The position numbers were made by a program, and so were the translations under genes. This document shows positions 27,633-41,506 of a stretch of 51,706 bases of DNA, in pieces; within the stretch, counting starts at the first letter, position 1, and each line of letters opens with the position of its first letter. The DNA is from VGSZ01 sp044349155 (GTDB lineage: Bacteria; Myxococcota; UBA727; VGSZ01). The notes beneath the pieces were generated by a model. The model was not told the DNA's origin. It saw only the letters and a program-made list of their open reading frames with translations, and ran no database searches. The DNA lies in contig JBIKRQ010000006.1 in NCBI GenBank assembly GCA_044349155.1, positions 1-51,706 on the forward strand, read 5' to 3'.

Positions 27633-28364
27633 ATGGCACAGATCTTCCCCAAGTGGACCAACGACATTCCCCGCGTGGCACCGCCAGTGCTCACGGTGCT
27701 TGGTGGTCTCGCGATTTTCGCCATCTGGTTTTGGTGGTCCCCCCGCCACACCGACGTCGGCTACGCCCCAACGCAGCCCATCGCTTACAGCCACAAGCTG
27801 CACGCGGGCGATAACGGCCTCGACTGCCGTTACTGCCACAACAACGTCGAGCGCAGCGCCAGCGCTGGCGTTCCCCCCACGCAGACCTGCATGAACTGCC
27901 ACAAGCAGATCAAGCAGGGCTCGCCGCGTCTCACCGAGCTCTACAAGAGCTGGGGCGACGGCAAGCCCGAAAACGACGGCGGCGCCATCCCCTGGAAGCG
28001 CATCCACAAGATCCCCGACTACGCCTACTTCAACCACTCGGCCCACGTCGCCATCAAGCACAAGGAAGTGGCCATCGGCTGCGCCACGTGCCACGGCCGC
28101 GTCGACCAGATGGTCGTTGTGCACCAGACGCAGCCGCTCTCGATGGGCTGGTGTCTCGACTGCCACAACAACCCCGGTCCGAACCTCCGCCCCATCAGCG
28201 AGGTCACGAACATGGCGTGGGAGCCCGATGCGGCCTGGCTGCAGAAGGCCGAAGAAATCGCCAAGGACCTCGAGCCGCCGGGCCACAAGAACGCCCAGAA
28301 GGTCCTGCCGGATGGTCAAGTGATCACCCGCGCCACCGCTGGCTGCACCGGCTGCCACCGCTGA
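27633..28364 (+). CDS. actA: Alternative complex III pentahaem cytochrome c subunit ActA
   Basis: 243 residues. An N-terminal membrane anchor (about 15-35, ending in IWFWWSP) is followed by five CxxCH haem sites: CRYCH, CMNCH, CATCH, CLDCH and CTGCH, as in ActA. It accepts electrons inside the quinol-oxidising ACIII and faces the periplasm. First gene of actABCDEF, with a GAGG ribosome-binding site nine bases before the ATG. Confidence 0.93.
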   Translation: MAQIFPKWTNDIPRVAPPVLTVLGGLAIFAIWFWWSPRHTDVGYAPTQPIAYSHKLHAGDNGLDCRYCHNNVERSASAGVPPTQTCMNCHKQIKQGSPRLTELYKSWGDGKPENDGGAIPWKRIHKIPDYAYFNHSAHVAIKHKEVAIGCATCHGRVDQMVVVHQTQPLSMGWCLDCHNNPGPNLRPISEVTNMAWEPDAAWLQKAEEIAKDLEPPGHKNAQKVLPDGQVITRATAGCTGCHR

Positions 28365-28409
28365 ACTCGAGAGCCCAAGCCCACCCCTCTTTGGAGCGCA
28401 GGCCACATC

Positions 28410-31400
28410 ATGTCGAAGCTTGATCGATTTGCTCCCTTCCGCGCCGCCTACAAGGCCGACGCCGAGAAGAACAACGGACCGAAGTACTGGCGTTCGCTGG
28501 ACCACAAGGCAGGCGAGGTCGATGACTTCGAGCCCGAGTTCCCGACCGGTACCGCGGTTCTGCCCGAACTCCAGCGCCGCGAAGTGCTGAAGATCGCTGG
28601 TGCTTCCCTTGCCCTCGCGGGCCTGGGCGGTACGGCCTGCGTGCGTCGTCCGGAAGAGGAAATCCTCCCGTACACGCACCAGCCCGAAGAGGTCATCCCC
28701 GGCATCGCCACGCGCTACGCCACGGTGCACCCGCGTACGCAGGGCGGTCTTGGTCTGCTGGTCACGGCCTACGAAGGCCGTCCCACCAAGATCGAGGGCA
28801 ACCCCGGCCACAGCCTCAGCTTCGGCACGGTCGATACCTGGGCGCAGTCGGAAATCCTCCGCCTGTACGATCCCGACCGCACGCGCACCCCGATGAAGGG
28901 TGCCGAGCACGTGTCGTGGGCCGACTTCGACACGTTCAGCAAGGCCCACTTCGACGGCCTCGCGCAAAACGGCGGCCAGGGCCTCGCGTTCGTCGTTGAT
29001 GGTGCAGACAAGCCCACGTTCGACCGCCTCCTTGGTCAGGCGAAGGCCAAGTGGCCCAACGCCCAGATCTTCCGCTGGGATCCGGTCAACACCGACGCCA
29101 GCGACGGCGGCGCCTCGATCGCCTTCGGCCCCAACAGCCGCGTGCACCTCGACGTCACGAACGCCAAGGTCATGCTGGCGCTCGACAGCAACTTCCTCGT
29201 CGACGGCCCTGAGCACCTCGTGCACAGCAAGGGCTGGGGCGCGCGCCGTGTGCTCAAGAGCAAGGCCGACGCCGACAACATGAACCGCCTCTACGCGGTC
29301 GAAGGCGTCTTCTCGCTCACGGGCGCGAACGCCGACCACCGTCACCGCGTGCCTTCCAGCCAGATCGGCGCGTTCCTCGCGGCGGTGGCTGGTGAGCTGG
29401 CAACGGCGGGCGTGGCGATTGCCGACCTGCCCAGGGGTGCAGCCCCTGCCGACTCCGCGAAGTTCGCGGCTGCGGTGGCCAAAGACCTCGCCGCCCACCG
29501 TGGCGAGTCGCTGATCATCGTTGGCGACCGTCAGCCTGCCGCGGTCCACGCGCTGGCCTACGCCATCAACGCCGCACTGGGTGCCACCGAAGCTGGCCTG
29601 CAGAAGGTCACCACGGCGGTCACGCCGGGCGTGAACCTGGTCGCGTCGGTGAACGAACTTGCAGCAGCCCTCGAAGGCGGCAAGATCGACACCCTCGTCG
29701 TCGTCGACGTCAACCTCGCCGCCACCACCCCTGGTGCGTTGAAGTTGGCCGACAGCCTCAAGAAGGCCAAAACGGTCATCCACGCCGGCCTCATCGCCGA
29801 CGAAACCGCCAAGCTGGCGGGCTGGCATGTGCCGCTCGCGCACTTCCTCGAGAGCTGGGGCGACGCCCGCGCCTACGACGGCACCGCGTCGATCGTGCAG
29901 CCGCTCATCCTGCCGATCTTCGGCGCCCGCTCCGAGGTGTCGTTCCTCGGCGGCCTGCTCGGTCTCGGCCTCGACGACAAGAAGCTTGTCGAAGAGACCT
30001 GGTCGGCCCTGAGCGTTGCCGGCAAGACCTGGCGCCGCGCCCTGCACGACGGTGTCGTCGCTGGTGTTGGTGCTGGCCGCGTCGCGCTGGTGGCTCCGGC
30101 TGCTGCAAACGCCGCGGTGGCCACGGCCTTCGCCGCCATCCCGGCAAAGGGTGCAGGTACTCTCGAAGTCGCGCTCACCATGGGCAGCGTCCTCGACGGT
30201 CGTCTGGCGAACCTCGGCTGGAACATGGAGCTGCCCGACAGCATGTCGAAGCTCGTGTGGGACAACGCCCTGGTGATTTCGCCGGCGTTGGCGAAAGAGG
30301 TCGGCATCAACAGCCGCCTCAAGCGCAACTCCTACATGTCCGACGTCGTCAGCATCGACGTGGGCGGCCGCGTCATCGAAGCCCCAACGTTCGTGTTGCC
30401 GGGCCTCGAGAAGAACAGCGCCTACCTCCACCTCGGCTTCGGCCGTCAGGCGGGTGTGGTGGCCACGGGTGTCGGCGTCAGCGCTTACCCGCTGATGGAC
30501 AAAGACGGCTCGTACAACGTCGTGGCGACCATCAAGCCCACGGGCAAGATCGTCGAGCTGGCGTCGACGCAAGACCACTTCAGCCGCCCTGGTAACCCCT
30601 TCAACGAAGTCACCTTCGCTGAGGCCACGACCTACAAGCCCGAAGACAAAGAGCGCGTGCTCGGCACGACGTTCGATGGCGCCAAGAAGCAGTCGCCCGT
30701 CGTTCGTGGCGGCAAGCTCACGCAGTACAAGGAACACGGCGCGGCTTTCGCCCACGAAGGCGACATCCCGGCGAACCTCGTCGAGCACGGCACGCCAGCG
30801 CACCGCCCTGCCAAGCCCATTCAGCCCACGAAGGAAATCGCGTACGACGGTCAGCAGTGGGGCATGGTCATCGACCTCGGCGCCTGCACCGGCTGCAACG
30901 CCTGCGTCATCTCCTGCCAGGCCGAAAACAACATCCCGACGGTTGGTCGTGAGCAGGTGCTGCTCGGCCGCGAGATGCACTGGCTGCGCATCGACCGCTA
31001 CTTCGAGGGCGACGTCGACAACCCGACGTCGGTCCACCAGCCCATGACCTGCCAGCACTGCGAAAACGCGCCGTGCGAGCCGGTCTGCCCGGTGGGTGCC
31101 ACGGTCCACGACGAAGAGGGCATCAACTCGATGGCCTACAACCGCTGCATCGGCACGCGGTACTGCGCCAACAACTGCCCCTTCAAGGTGCGCCGCTACA
31201 ACTACTTCGACTTCACGGTCACGGCGAACGTGTACCGCGACGCCGAGAAGGTGAAGCGCGCCGACGTCTACAAGCTGCAGCGCAATCCGAACGTCACGGT
31301 GCGCTACCGCGGTGTGATGGAGAAGTGCAGCTACTGCACCCAGCGCGTCGAGGCGGCCAAGATCGCGTTCAAGAACGCTGGTGGCGACCGCAGGCAGCTC

Positions 31401-31604
31401 AAAGACGGCGCGGTCATCACGGCCTGCCAGCAGGTCTGCCCGACGGGTGCCATCACCTTCGGCAACATCAACGACGAGACCAGCAAGGTCCACGTCGCGA
31501 AGTTGAACGACCGCAACTACGAGTTGCTGCAAGAACTGAACATCCGCCCGCGCACCAGCTACCTCGCGCGCCTGAAGAACAACAATCCGGAGCTCGAGGG
31601 CTGA
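28410..31604 (+). CDS. actB: Alternative complex III molybdopterin-like/Fe-S subunit ActB
   Basis: 1064 residues. Residues about 50-75 look like a twin-arginine-type segment (LQRREVLKIAGASLALAGLG, with RR). The large middle part is a molybdopterin-oxidoreductase-like fold, which in ActB proteins carries no cofactor. From residue 826 comes a ferredoxin domain with four Cys clusters: CTGCNACVISC, CQHCENAPCEPVCP, CIGTRYCANNCP, and CSYC with CQQVCP. It relays electrons from the quinol site toward the haems. Directly abuts actC with one base between. Confidence 0.95.
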   Translation: MSKLDRFAPFRAAYKADAEKNNGPKYWRSLDHKAGEVDDFEPEFPTGTAVLPELQRREVLKIAGASLALAGLGGTACVRRPEEEILPYTHQPEEVIPGIATRYATVHPRTQGGLGLLVTAYEGRPTKIEGNPGHSLSFGTVDTWAQSEILRLYDPDRTRTPMKGAEHVSWADFDTFSKAHFDGLAQNGGQGLAFVVDGADKPTFDRLLGQAKAKWPNAQIFRWDPVNTDASDGGASIAFGPNSRVHLDVTNAKVMLALDSNFLVDGPEHLVHSKGWGARRVLKSKADADNMNRLYAVEGVFSLTGANADHRHRVPSSQIGAFLAAVAGELATAGVAIADLPRGAAPADSAKFAAAVAKDLAAHRGESLIIVGDRQPAAVHALAYAINAALGATEAGLQKVTTAVTPGVNLVASVNELAAALEGGKIDTLVVVDVNLAATTPGALKLADSLKKAKTVIHAGLIADETAKLAGWHVPLAHFLESWGDARAYDGTASIVQPLILPIFGARSEVSFLGGLLGLGLDDKKLVEETWSALSVAGKTWRRALHDGVVAGVGAGRVALVAPAAANAAVATAFAAIPAKGAGTLEVALTMGSVLDGRLANLGWNMELPDSMSKLVWDNALVISPALAKEVGINSRLKRNSYMSDVVSIDVGGRVIEAPTFVLPGLEKNSAYLHLGFGRQAGVVATGVGVSAYPLMDKDGSYNVVATIKPTGKIVELASTQDHFSRPGNPFNEVTFAEATTYKPEDKERVLGTTFDGAKKQSPVVRGGKLTQYKEHGAAFAHEGDIPANLVEHGTPAHRPAKPIQPTKEIAYDGQQWGMVIDLGACTGCNACVISCQAENNIPTVGREQVLLGREMHWLRIDRYFEGDVDNPTSVHQPMTCQHCENAPCEPVCPVGATVHDEEGINSMAYNRCIGTRYCANNCPFKVRRYNYFDFTVTANVYRDAEKVKRADVYKLQRNPNVTVRYRGVMEKCSYCTQRVEAAKIAFKNAGGDRRQLKDGAVITACQQVCPTGAITFGNINDETSKVHVAKLNDRNYELLQELNIRPRTSYLARLKNNNPELEG

Positions 31605-31605
31605 A

Positions 31606-33098
<1,493 letters not shown>

Positions 33099-33099
<1 letters not shown>

Positions 33100-33665
33100 T
33101 GTCGGCCACGACACACACGCACGCTGCGCCAGCAGCGCCGAAGCTCTGGGGTGTGCTCGCGCAGTACGAGACGCCGCGCGAGATCTACAAGGCCTCCGAG
33201 CGCGTCCGCGACGCCGGCTACTCGAAGTGGGATGCGTGCACCCCGTTTCCGGTCCACGGCCTCGACAAGGCGATGGGCGCCAAGCCGTCCACGCTCCCTT
33301 GGTACGTGCTGATCATTGGTATCTGCGGCAGCATCTTCGCCCTCGGGTTTGAGATGTGGTCGATGATGGATGCCTACCCGATCATTGTGCAGGGTAAGCC
33401 GCTCTTCTCGCTGCCCGCCTATGTGCCTGTTTGGTACGAGGCGACCGTGCTGTCGAGCTGCCTCACCGTGTTCTTCGGCAACTGGGTGCTCAACCGCCTG
33501 CCGCAGTACTACCACCCGGCTTTCAAGAGCCCGGCCTTCGCCCGCGTCACCGACGACAAGTTCTTCATCATGATCGAAGCCGCCGACAGCCGCTTCGACC
33601 TCGAGAAGACCAAGGCGTTGTTGAAAGACGCCGGCGCCTCCCACATCGAAGAGCTCGCGGAGTGA
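33099..33665 (+). CDS. actD: Alternative complex III subunit ActD
   Basis: 188 residues, matching ActD (DUF3341): ETPREIYKASERVRDAGY and KWDACTPFPVHGLDKAMG near the N-terminus, two membrane helices (about 65-85 and 110-130), and a C-terminal segment DKFFIMIEAADSRFD. Peripheral/membrane structural subunit with no cofactor. Start overlaps the actC stop. Confidence 0.93.
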
Positions 33666-33670
33666 GAGCC

Positions 33671-34582
33671 ATGCGTCACCTTTCCCTTTCCCATCTTGCC
33701 GCCCTCGCGGTGTCGGTTGCGGCGCTGTCGGGCACCACGGGTTGCCGCGGCTGGCAGTCCGACGCCCCGCCGGTGCACCTCAACTGGAACATGGACACCC
33801 AGGAGAAGGGCAAGGCTTACCGCAAGTCCGACTTCTTCGCCGACGGCCGCATGATGCGTACGCCGCCAGCGGGTACTGTGGCCCAGGGCTTCCTCAAGGA
33901 AGACGACCACAAGAGCCTCGGACTGATCAACGGCGAGCCCGCCACCAGCATCCCCGACGTCGGCAACCCCGAAGCGGCGGTGAAGCGTGGTCAAGAGCGC
34001 TTCAACATCTACTGCGCCCCCTGCCATGGTGGTGCTGGTGATGGCGCCGGTCCGATCAACGACAAGCTCACCGTCAAGGCGCCTTCGTTTCACGACGCGC
34101 GCTTGAAGGAGATGCCTGCCGGCAAGATCTACCAGGCCATCCTCAACGGCGTGAACGGCGGCAACATGGGCAGCTACGCCGCCCAGATCCCCGAAGACGA
34201 CCGCTGGAACGTGATCATGTACGTCCGCGCGCTGCAGAAGTCGCGCGACCCGTCGGTCACCCTCGGCGGCAAAGCCGTCGTCGCGGCCGCCACGGATGCC
34301 ACGCCCGAGCAAAAGGGCGAGGTGTTGTTCAAGGCCAAGGGCTGCAACGCCTGCCACAGCCTCGACGGCACCAAGGTGGTCGGTCCGACCTTCCAGGGTC
34401 TGTTTGGCCGCAAGGAAAAGACCAACAAGGGCGATGTCGTCGTCGACGACGCGTACCTCGTTGAGTCCATCCTCAAGCCGATGGAACAGGTGGTCGACGG
34501 CTTCCCGCCGGCCATGCCACCGCTGCCGCTGACCGATGAAGAGGTCCAGCAGCTCATCGCCTACATCAAGACGATCAAGTGA
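33671..34582 (+). CDS. actE: Alternative complex III cytochrome c subunit ActE, dihaem
   Basis: 303 residues from the ATG at 33671. Lipoprotein signal ending LSGTTGC. The first half is the usual ActE monohaem cytochrome (CAPCH, Cys115, with the Met loop LNGVNGGNMGSY). The second half (about 210-303) adds another cytochrome c domain with CNACH (Cys225) and PPAMPPLP. That extra domain is strikingly similar to the C-terminal cytochrome of CoxB in this window (GCNACHSLDGTKVVGP versus GCTACHSIDGTKLVGP). Standard ActE is about 200 residues, so this is a fusion giving an electron exit close to the oxidase. Confidence 0.92.
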   Translation: MRHLSLSHLAALAVSVAALSGTTGCRGWQSDAPPVHLNWNMDTQEKGKAYRKSDFFADGRMMRTPPAGTVAQGFLKEDDHKSLGLINGEPATSIPDVGNPEAAVKRGQERFNIYCAPCHGGAGDGAGPINDKLTVKAPSFHDARLKEMPAGKIYQAILNGVNGGNMGSYAAQIPEDDRWNVIMYVRALQKSRDPSVTLGGKAVVAAATDATPEQKGEVLFKAKGCNACHSLDGTKVVGPTFQGLFGRKEKTNKGDVVVDDAYLVESILKPMEQVVDGFPPAMPPLPLTDEEVQQLIAYIKTIK

Positions 34583-34595
34583 GTCGGAGAACGCC

Positions 34596-35909
<1,314 letters not shown>

Positions 35910-35941
35910 GCCTCACCCGTTCGTTTCGTCTGGAGCACACC

Positions 35942-36325
35942 ATGTCTGCACATTCGCATGCCAGCACTGGCGAAAAGGGCTACGAGGCCGACATCGCGTC
36001 GAGCGAGATGACCACGGTCGGCTTGTACGGCTTCGTCCTCGCGGTGGTCTTCTTCTCCACGCTGGGCGGCCTGTACATGTACTTCCGCCACGCGAGCGCC
36101 GCGGCAGTCGACGCCCGGATCGGCGTCGTCGAGAACCAGGATCTCAAGGCGAAGCGTGCGGCCGACCAAAAGGCTCTCGGCGGTATCGACGCGGCGATGA
36201 AGAGCGTCGCCGGCGAGTACACCGTGCCTGCCCCCGTGGCTGCTCCCGCCCCTGCGGCGGTGCCAGCTGCTGAAGCTCCCGTCACGGCTCCCGCAGCAGC
36301 GCCAGCGCCCGCTCCCGCGCACTGA
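35942..36325 (+). CDS. Small membrane protein with Pro-Ala tail at the end of the ACIII operon
   Basis: 127 residues from the ATG at 35942 (GGAGCACACC upstream). One membrane helix (about 27-48, VGLYGFVLAVVFFSTLGGLYM), a short charged helix, then a long Pro/Ala tail. It follows actF by 32 bases and precedes the terminator, so it belongs to the operon. It is not a recognised family. Position suggests an accessory ACIII subunit, perhaps where some lineages place ActG, or an assembly factor; this is inference from context. Confidence 0.7.
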   Translation: MSAHSHASTGEKGYEADIASSEMTTVGLYGFVLAVVFFSTLGGLYMYFRHASAAAVDARIGVVENQDLKAKRAADQKALGGIDAAMKSVAGEYTVPAPVAAPAPAAVPAAEAPVTAPAAAPAPAPAH

Positions 36326-36342
36326 GTTCAGGGCTCAGGCCC

Positions 36343-36371
36343 AAATGCTTGCCACTGGCGAGCATTTTTTT
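36343..36371 (+). terminator. Intrinsic terminator of the ACIII operon
   Basis: AAATGCTTGCC-ACT-GGCGAGCATTT (eleven pairs with one G-U) followed by TTTT. It is nested in a wider inverted repeat, GTTCAGG near 36326 and CCTGAAC near 36381, and separates actA-F from the oxidase genes. Confidence 0.85.
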
Positions 36372-36454
36372 GGACCTGAACCTGAACAAATGAACGCGAC
36401 AATGTGGCAAGCCCCCGCAGTGACAGCACCCGCCTTCTCGCTAAGAGTAAAAAG

Positions 36455-37387
36455 ATGACCCTCTCGTCCACGTCAACGATCCGTCTGCCAGCGCTCCTCG
36501 CGCTGGTGACGCTCGTAGTGGGCACCGGGTGCCTCTTTGATGGTGTGCCCCACAGCCAGCGCGACAACACCGTCACGCCGCCACAGCTCGTCGGCACCGA
36601 GATCACGCCGCGCCTCGGCAACGCCGTCCCGCTCGACACGAGCCTCCTCGACGAAAACGGTGCGCCAGTCACGCTGCGCAGCGTGTTGGCCACCGACAAG
36701 CCCACGCTGCTCATCCTTGGTTACTGGGAATGCCCAACACTGTGCTCGTTCGTGCTGAACGCCACGAAAGACGCCCTCGCTGGCGTCGACGGTCTTGAGC
36801 CCGGCGTCGACTACAACATCGTGGCCGTCGGCATCGATCCCTCCGAAACGCCCGGACTCGCCAAGAAGAAGCAAGAGAACTACCTCGCTGCTTTGGCCAA
36901 GGTGCAGGGGAAGGCGTCCATTCCGGCCACGTCGTGGCGCTTCCTCACCGCTCCGCAAGACGCGGGCTTCTTGAAGGACAAGCGCGAGTCTGCCGCCGTG
37001 CGCGCGCTCGCTGAGGCCGTCGGCTTCGGCTACCGCTTCGACGTGCAAACGCAGACCTACGCCCACGGTGCTGGCATCTTCTTCATCGCCCCCAACGGCA
37101 CGCTCAGCCGCACGTTGTGGGGCCTGCAGTTTCGCGCCAAAGACGTTCGCTTGGCGATCGTCGAGGCCGGGCAGGGGCTTGTGGGCACGGTTGTCGACCG
37201 CGTCGTCTTGTCCTGCTTCCAGTTCGGGCCGGAAGGCCAGTATTCGATGTATGTCTGGGGCGTGATGCGCCTTGGTGGTATTGCGATGGTCGTCTTTATG
37301 GCCATCTTCTTGTTTACGTTCTTTAGGCGAGAGCAGCGTCGCGAGCGAGAGCTCGAAGCCGAAGCCGCTCGCGCCGCAAAGTGTTAA
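36455..37387 (+). CDS. SCO1/SenC-like copper chaperone
   Basis: 310 residues from the ATG at 36455; a GTG at 36404 is an alternative. Lipoprotein signal (LVTLVVGTGC), thioredoxin-like domain with the copper site CPTLC (Cys93, Cys97) and His204 in YAHGAGIFF, then a C-terminal membrane helix (LGGIAMVVFMAIFLFTFF) that many SCO proteins lack. SCO proteins deliver copper to the CuA centre of oxidase subunit II, which is the next gene, a fitting context. Confidence 0.9.
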   Translation: MTLSSTSTIRLPALLALVTLVVGTGCLFDGVPHSQRDNTVTPPQLVGTEITPRLGNAVPLDTSLLDENGAPVTLRSVLATDKPTLLILGYWECPTLCSFVLNATKDALAGVDGLEPGVDYNIVAVGIDPSETPGLAKKKQENYLAALAKVQGKASIPATSWRFLTAPQDAGFLKDKRESAAVRALAEAVGFGYRFDVQTQTYAHGAGIFFIAPNGTLSRTLWGLQFRAKDVRLAIVEAGQGLVGTVVDRVVLSCFQFGPEGQYSMYVWGVMRLGGIAMVVFMAIFLFTFFRREQRRERELEAEAARAAKC

Positions 37388-37436
37388 ATGCTCCTTCGGC
37401 CACGCCGAAGAAGCTGTAGAGTCACGGAGACCGGGA

Positions 37437-38420
37437 ATGGACGCAGAGAAGCTCCAAGCCATGCACCTGCCCCTCGACGGGTTCTGGTTGCCCAAGGCAA
37501 CCTCTACCCTCGCGAGCGTTGTCGATGAGCCGTTTTGGATCATCTACTGGGCCTGCGTCATCGCGTTCTTCTTGATGATGGCGCCGATGTTCTGGTTCGC
37601 CTGGAACTATCGCCGTAAGACGAAGGACCAAAAGGCGATCAGCCAGGTCGATCACAGCCAGGCCATGGAAATTGCCTGGTCGGTCCTCCCGCTGATCTTC
37701 TTCTTCTGGGTCTTCGTCCTCGGCTTCCGCGGCTTCCTCAAGATCTACGTGGCCCCTGCTGGTGCCACCGAGGTCCAGGTCACCGGCCAGAAGTGGCAGT
37801 GGAGCATCACCTACACCACCAACACGGGCGACAAGGTCGTCGTTGGCGGTCCTGGTGCTGAGTTCGTCTTCCCCAAGGGCAAGAAGTTCAAGCTCGTGAT
37901 GAAGTCGCAGGACGTCCTGCACTCCTTCTTCGTGCCGAACTTCCGCATCAAGGCGGACGTCATCCCCGGCCGCTACACCACGTTGTGGTTTGAAGCGACC
38001 GAGGCCGGCGAGTTCCCCCTGCTGTGCACCGAGTACTGCGGCAAAGACCACAGCAACATGCTGGGCCTGATCAAGATCGTCGAGACGGAGAAGGAATTCA
38101 CCGACTGGCTCGACAAGCAGAACACCGTCGTCGTCAGTGCTGAGTCCGGCAAAGCCCTGTTCGAGCAGAAGGGCTGCACCGCCTGCCACTCCATCGACGG
38201 CACCAAGCTCGTTGGCCCTTCGATGAAGGGTCTGTGGGAGCGCACCGAGAAGACCAGCGCTGGCGACGTCAAGGTCGACGCGGAGTACATCACCGAGTCG
38301 ATTTGGCAGCCGCAGGCGAAGATCGTCGAGGGCTACCCGCCGGCGATGCCGCCCTTCCAGGGCCAGCTGAAGCAAGAGCAAATCAACGCCATCATCGAGT
38401 ACATCAAGACCCTGAAGTGA
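37437..38420 (+). CDS. coxB: Cytochrome c oxidase subunit II with fused cytochrome c (caa3 type)
   Basis: 327 residues from the ATG at 37437. Two membrane helices (about 33-57, 75-95), the WQW segment of the cupredoxin domain, and the CuA ligands: His in VLHSFFVP and CTEYCGKDHSNM. Residues about 235-327 are a cytochrome c domain with CTACH (Cys247) and PPAMPP. It receives electrons from ACIII and passes them to subunit I. Its cytochrome domain is a near-copy of the extra domain of ActE. Confidence 0.96.
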   Translation: MDAEKLQAMHLPLDGFWLPKATSTLASVVDEPFWIIYWACVIAFFLMMAPMFWFAWNYRRKTKDQKAISQVDHSQAMEIAWSVLPLIFFFWVFVLGFRGFLKIYVAPAGATEVQVTGQKWQWSITYTTNTGDKVVVGGPGAEFVFPKGKKFKLVMKSQDVLHSFFVPNFRIKADVIPGRYTTLWFEATEAGEFPLLCTEYCGKDHSNMLGLIKIVETEKEFTDWLDKQNTVVVSAESGKALFEQKGCTACHSIDGTKLVGPSMKGLWERTEKTSAGDVKVDAEYITESIWQPQAKIVEGYPPAMPPFQGQLKQEQINAIIEYIKTLK

Positions 38421-38507
38421 CCGGCGCGCTCGCGTGCCCCTTCGGGCTCCTGCCCCCCTCTTTGACCCCACTTTCGACATGACGTCGCTACGCATTTGGA
38501 GCCGGCC

Positions 38508-40145
<1,638 letters not shown>

Positions 40146-40153
40146 ACGCATCT

Positions 40154-40185
40154 CCTCGACGACGTCACCGCTGGCGTCGTCGAGG
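40154..40185. other. Hairpin between coxA and coxC
   Basis: CCTCGACGAC and GTCGTCGAGG form a ten-pair stem with a 12-base loop in the 66-base gap. There is no T-tract. It may set relative expression or protect the upstream mRNA. Confidence 0.5.
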
Positions 40186-40211
40186 TTCCATGGCTTCATG
40201 CTGAGGATTCA

Positions 40212-40859
40212 ATGAGCCCCACCGAAGGCAAATTCCCGCTCGCGCAGCACTTCTCCGAACCCGAGCAGCAGCTCGAGTCGAACAAGCTGGGCATGTGGCT
40301 GTTCCTGGTCACCGAAATCCTGCTCTTCGGCGGGCTCTTTTGCGCCTACATCATCTTCCGGTCGATGCACCCGCAGGCGTTCCACGAGTGCCACAAGCTG
40401 CTCGACTGGAAGCTCGGCGGCATCAACACCGTCGTCCTGCTCGTCTCCTCGCTCACAGCGGCCCTCGCGATCCGCGCGGCGCAGGTGAACGACAAGGCGG
40501 GCATCAAGCTCAACATCATCATCACGCTGCTGTGCGCGGCGACGTTCATGGTGATCAAGCTGGTGTTTGAGTGGCCCGCAAAGTTCGAGCACGGCTACCT
40601 CCCCGGCTATCACTTCATGGCCGACGTGGCGAACCCCGACCAGGCCCACATCTTCTTCGGCCTGTACTTCCTGATGACCGGCCTGCACGGTATTCACGTC
40701 GTCCTCGGCGGCATCCTCTTCACCTGGCTGCTCGTGAAGACGTACAAGGGCCAGTTCCACAGCGGCTGGTGGCAGCCCCTCGAGCTCGCGGGCCTCTACT
40801 GGCACGTCGTCGATCTCATCTGGATCTTCCTGTTCCCCCTCTTCTACCTCGCGGGCTGA
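40212..40859 (+). CDS. coxC: Cytochrome c oxidase subunit III
   Basis: 215 residues with five to six helices. NKLGMWLFLVTEILLFGGLF at the start, the conserved Glu in VFEWPAKFEHGY, GLHGIHVVLG and a terminal ELAGLYWHVVDLIWIFLFPL are typical of the short bacterial subunit III. Helps stabilise and supply oxygen to subunit I. Confidence 0.95.
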   Translation: MSPTEGKFPLAQHFSEPEQQLESNKLGMWLFLVTEILLFGGLFCAYIIFRSMHPQAFHECHKLLDWKLGGINTVVLLVSSLTAALAIRAAQVNDKAGIKLNIIITLLCAATFMVIKLVFEWPAKFEHGYLPGYHFMADVANPDQAHIFFGLYFLMTGLHGIHVVLGGILFTWLLVKTYKGQFHSGWWQPLELAGLYWHVVDLIWIFLFPLFYLAG

Positions 40860-40913
40860 ACCACCGCAGCGACACCACCTCTGTCGTCATCAGCTCTTGC
40901 GCCGAGAACTTCC

Positions 40914-41450
40914 ATGTCGAACCACGAAGCGTCCCACGATTACCCCCAGCCCTTCCTTGGGCTCACACCGCGCGCGGTCGAAGCGCCTCACGCGCACGTC
41001 CTGCCGAAGTGGGTCTACTTCGCTGTTCTGGGCGCGCTGTTGTTCTTGACCGTCGTGACCGTCGCGACGGCCCAGATCGACCTGGGTGTGTTCAACCTGC
41101 CGCTGGCCATGGCGATCGCCGGCACGAAGGCAACGCTGGTTGCGGCGATCTTCATGCACCTCTGGTGGGACCACAAGTTCAACCTGGCGCTCTTCCTGTC
41201 GTCGTTGTTGTTCCTCGCGATCTTTGTCGTGCTGACCATGCTCGATACCCAGGGCCGCGACATCGTCGATCACCAGCGCGCGAACTTCCTGCCGCGCGAC
41301 GAAATGGTCGAAGTCGCCCCCGGTGGCGTGATGCACCCAGGCCAGCCCTTTGGCGCGGCCGGCTGGGACGCCAACAAGAAGGTCTTCGACGAGAAGCACC
41401 CGCACCACGAGGCGGCCGCTGGCCACCACGAGGCTCCTGCTCACCACTGA
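40914..41450 (+). CDS. coxD: Cytochrome c oxidase subunit IV-like
   Basis: 178 residues. Three membrane helices (KWVYFAVLGALLFLTVVTV, TKATLVAAIFMHLWWDHKF, LALFLSSLLFLAIFVVLTML) match the prokaryotic CoxIV family (PF03626). The C-terminal 60 residues are hydrophilic and His-rich (HPHHEAAAGHHEAPAHH), absent from most relatives. Last gene of coxBACD, before a strong terminator. Confidence 0.9.
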   Translation: MSNHEASHDYPQPFLGLTPRAVEAPHAHVLPKWVYFAVLGALLFLTVVTVATAQIDLGVFNLPLAMAIAGTKATLVAAIFMHLWWDHKFNLALFLSSLLFLAIFVVLTMLDTQGRDIVDHQRANFLPRDEMVEVAPGGVMHPGQPFGAAGWDANKKVFDEKHPHHEAAAGHHEAPAHH

Positions 41451-41476
41451 GCACGATCTCAATATCCCGACCGACC

Positions 41477-41506
41477 AAAGCGACCCTCTCGGGTCGCTTT
41501 GCTTTC
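41477..41506 (+). terminator. Intrinsic terminator of the cox operon
   Basis: AAAGCGACCC-TCTC-GGGTCGCTTT, a perfect ten-pair stem, followed by GCTTTCG. Confidence 0.85.
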
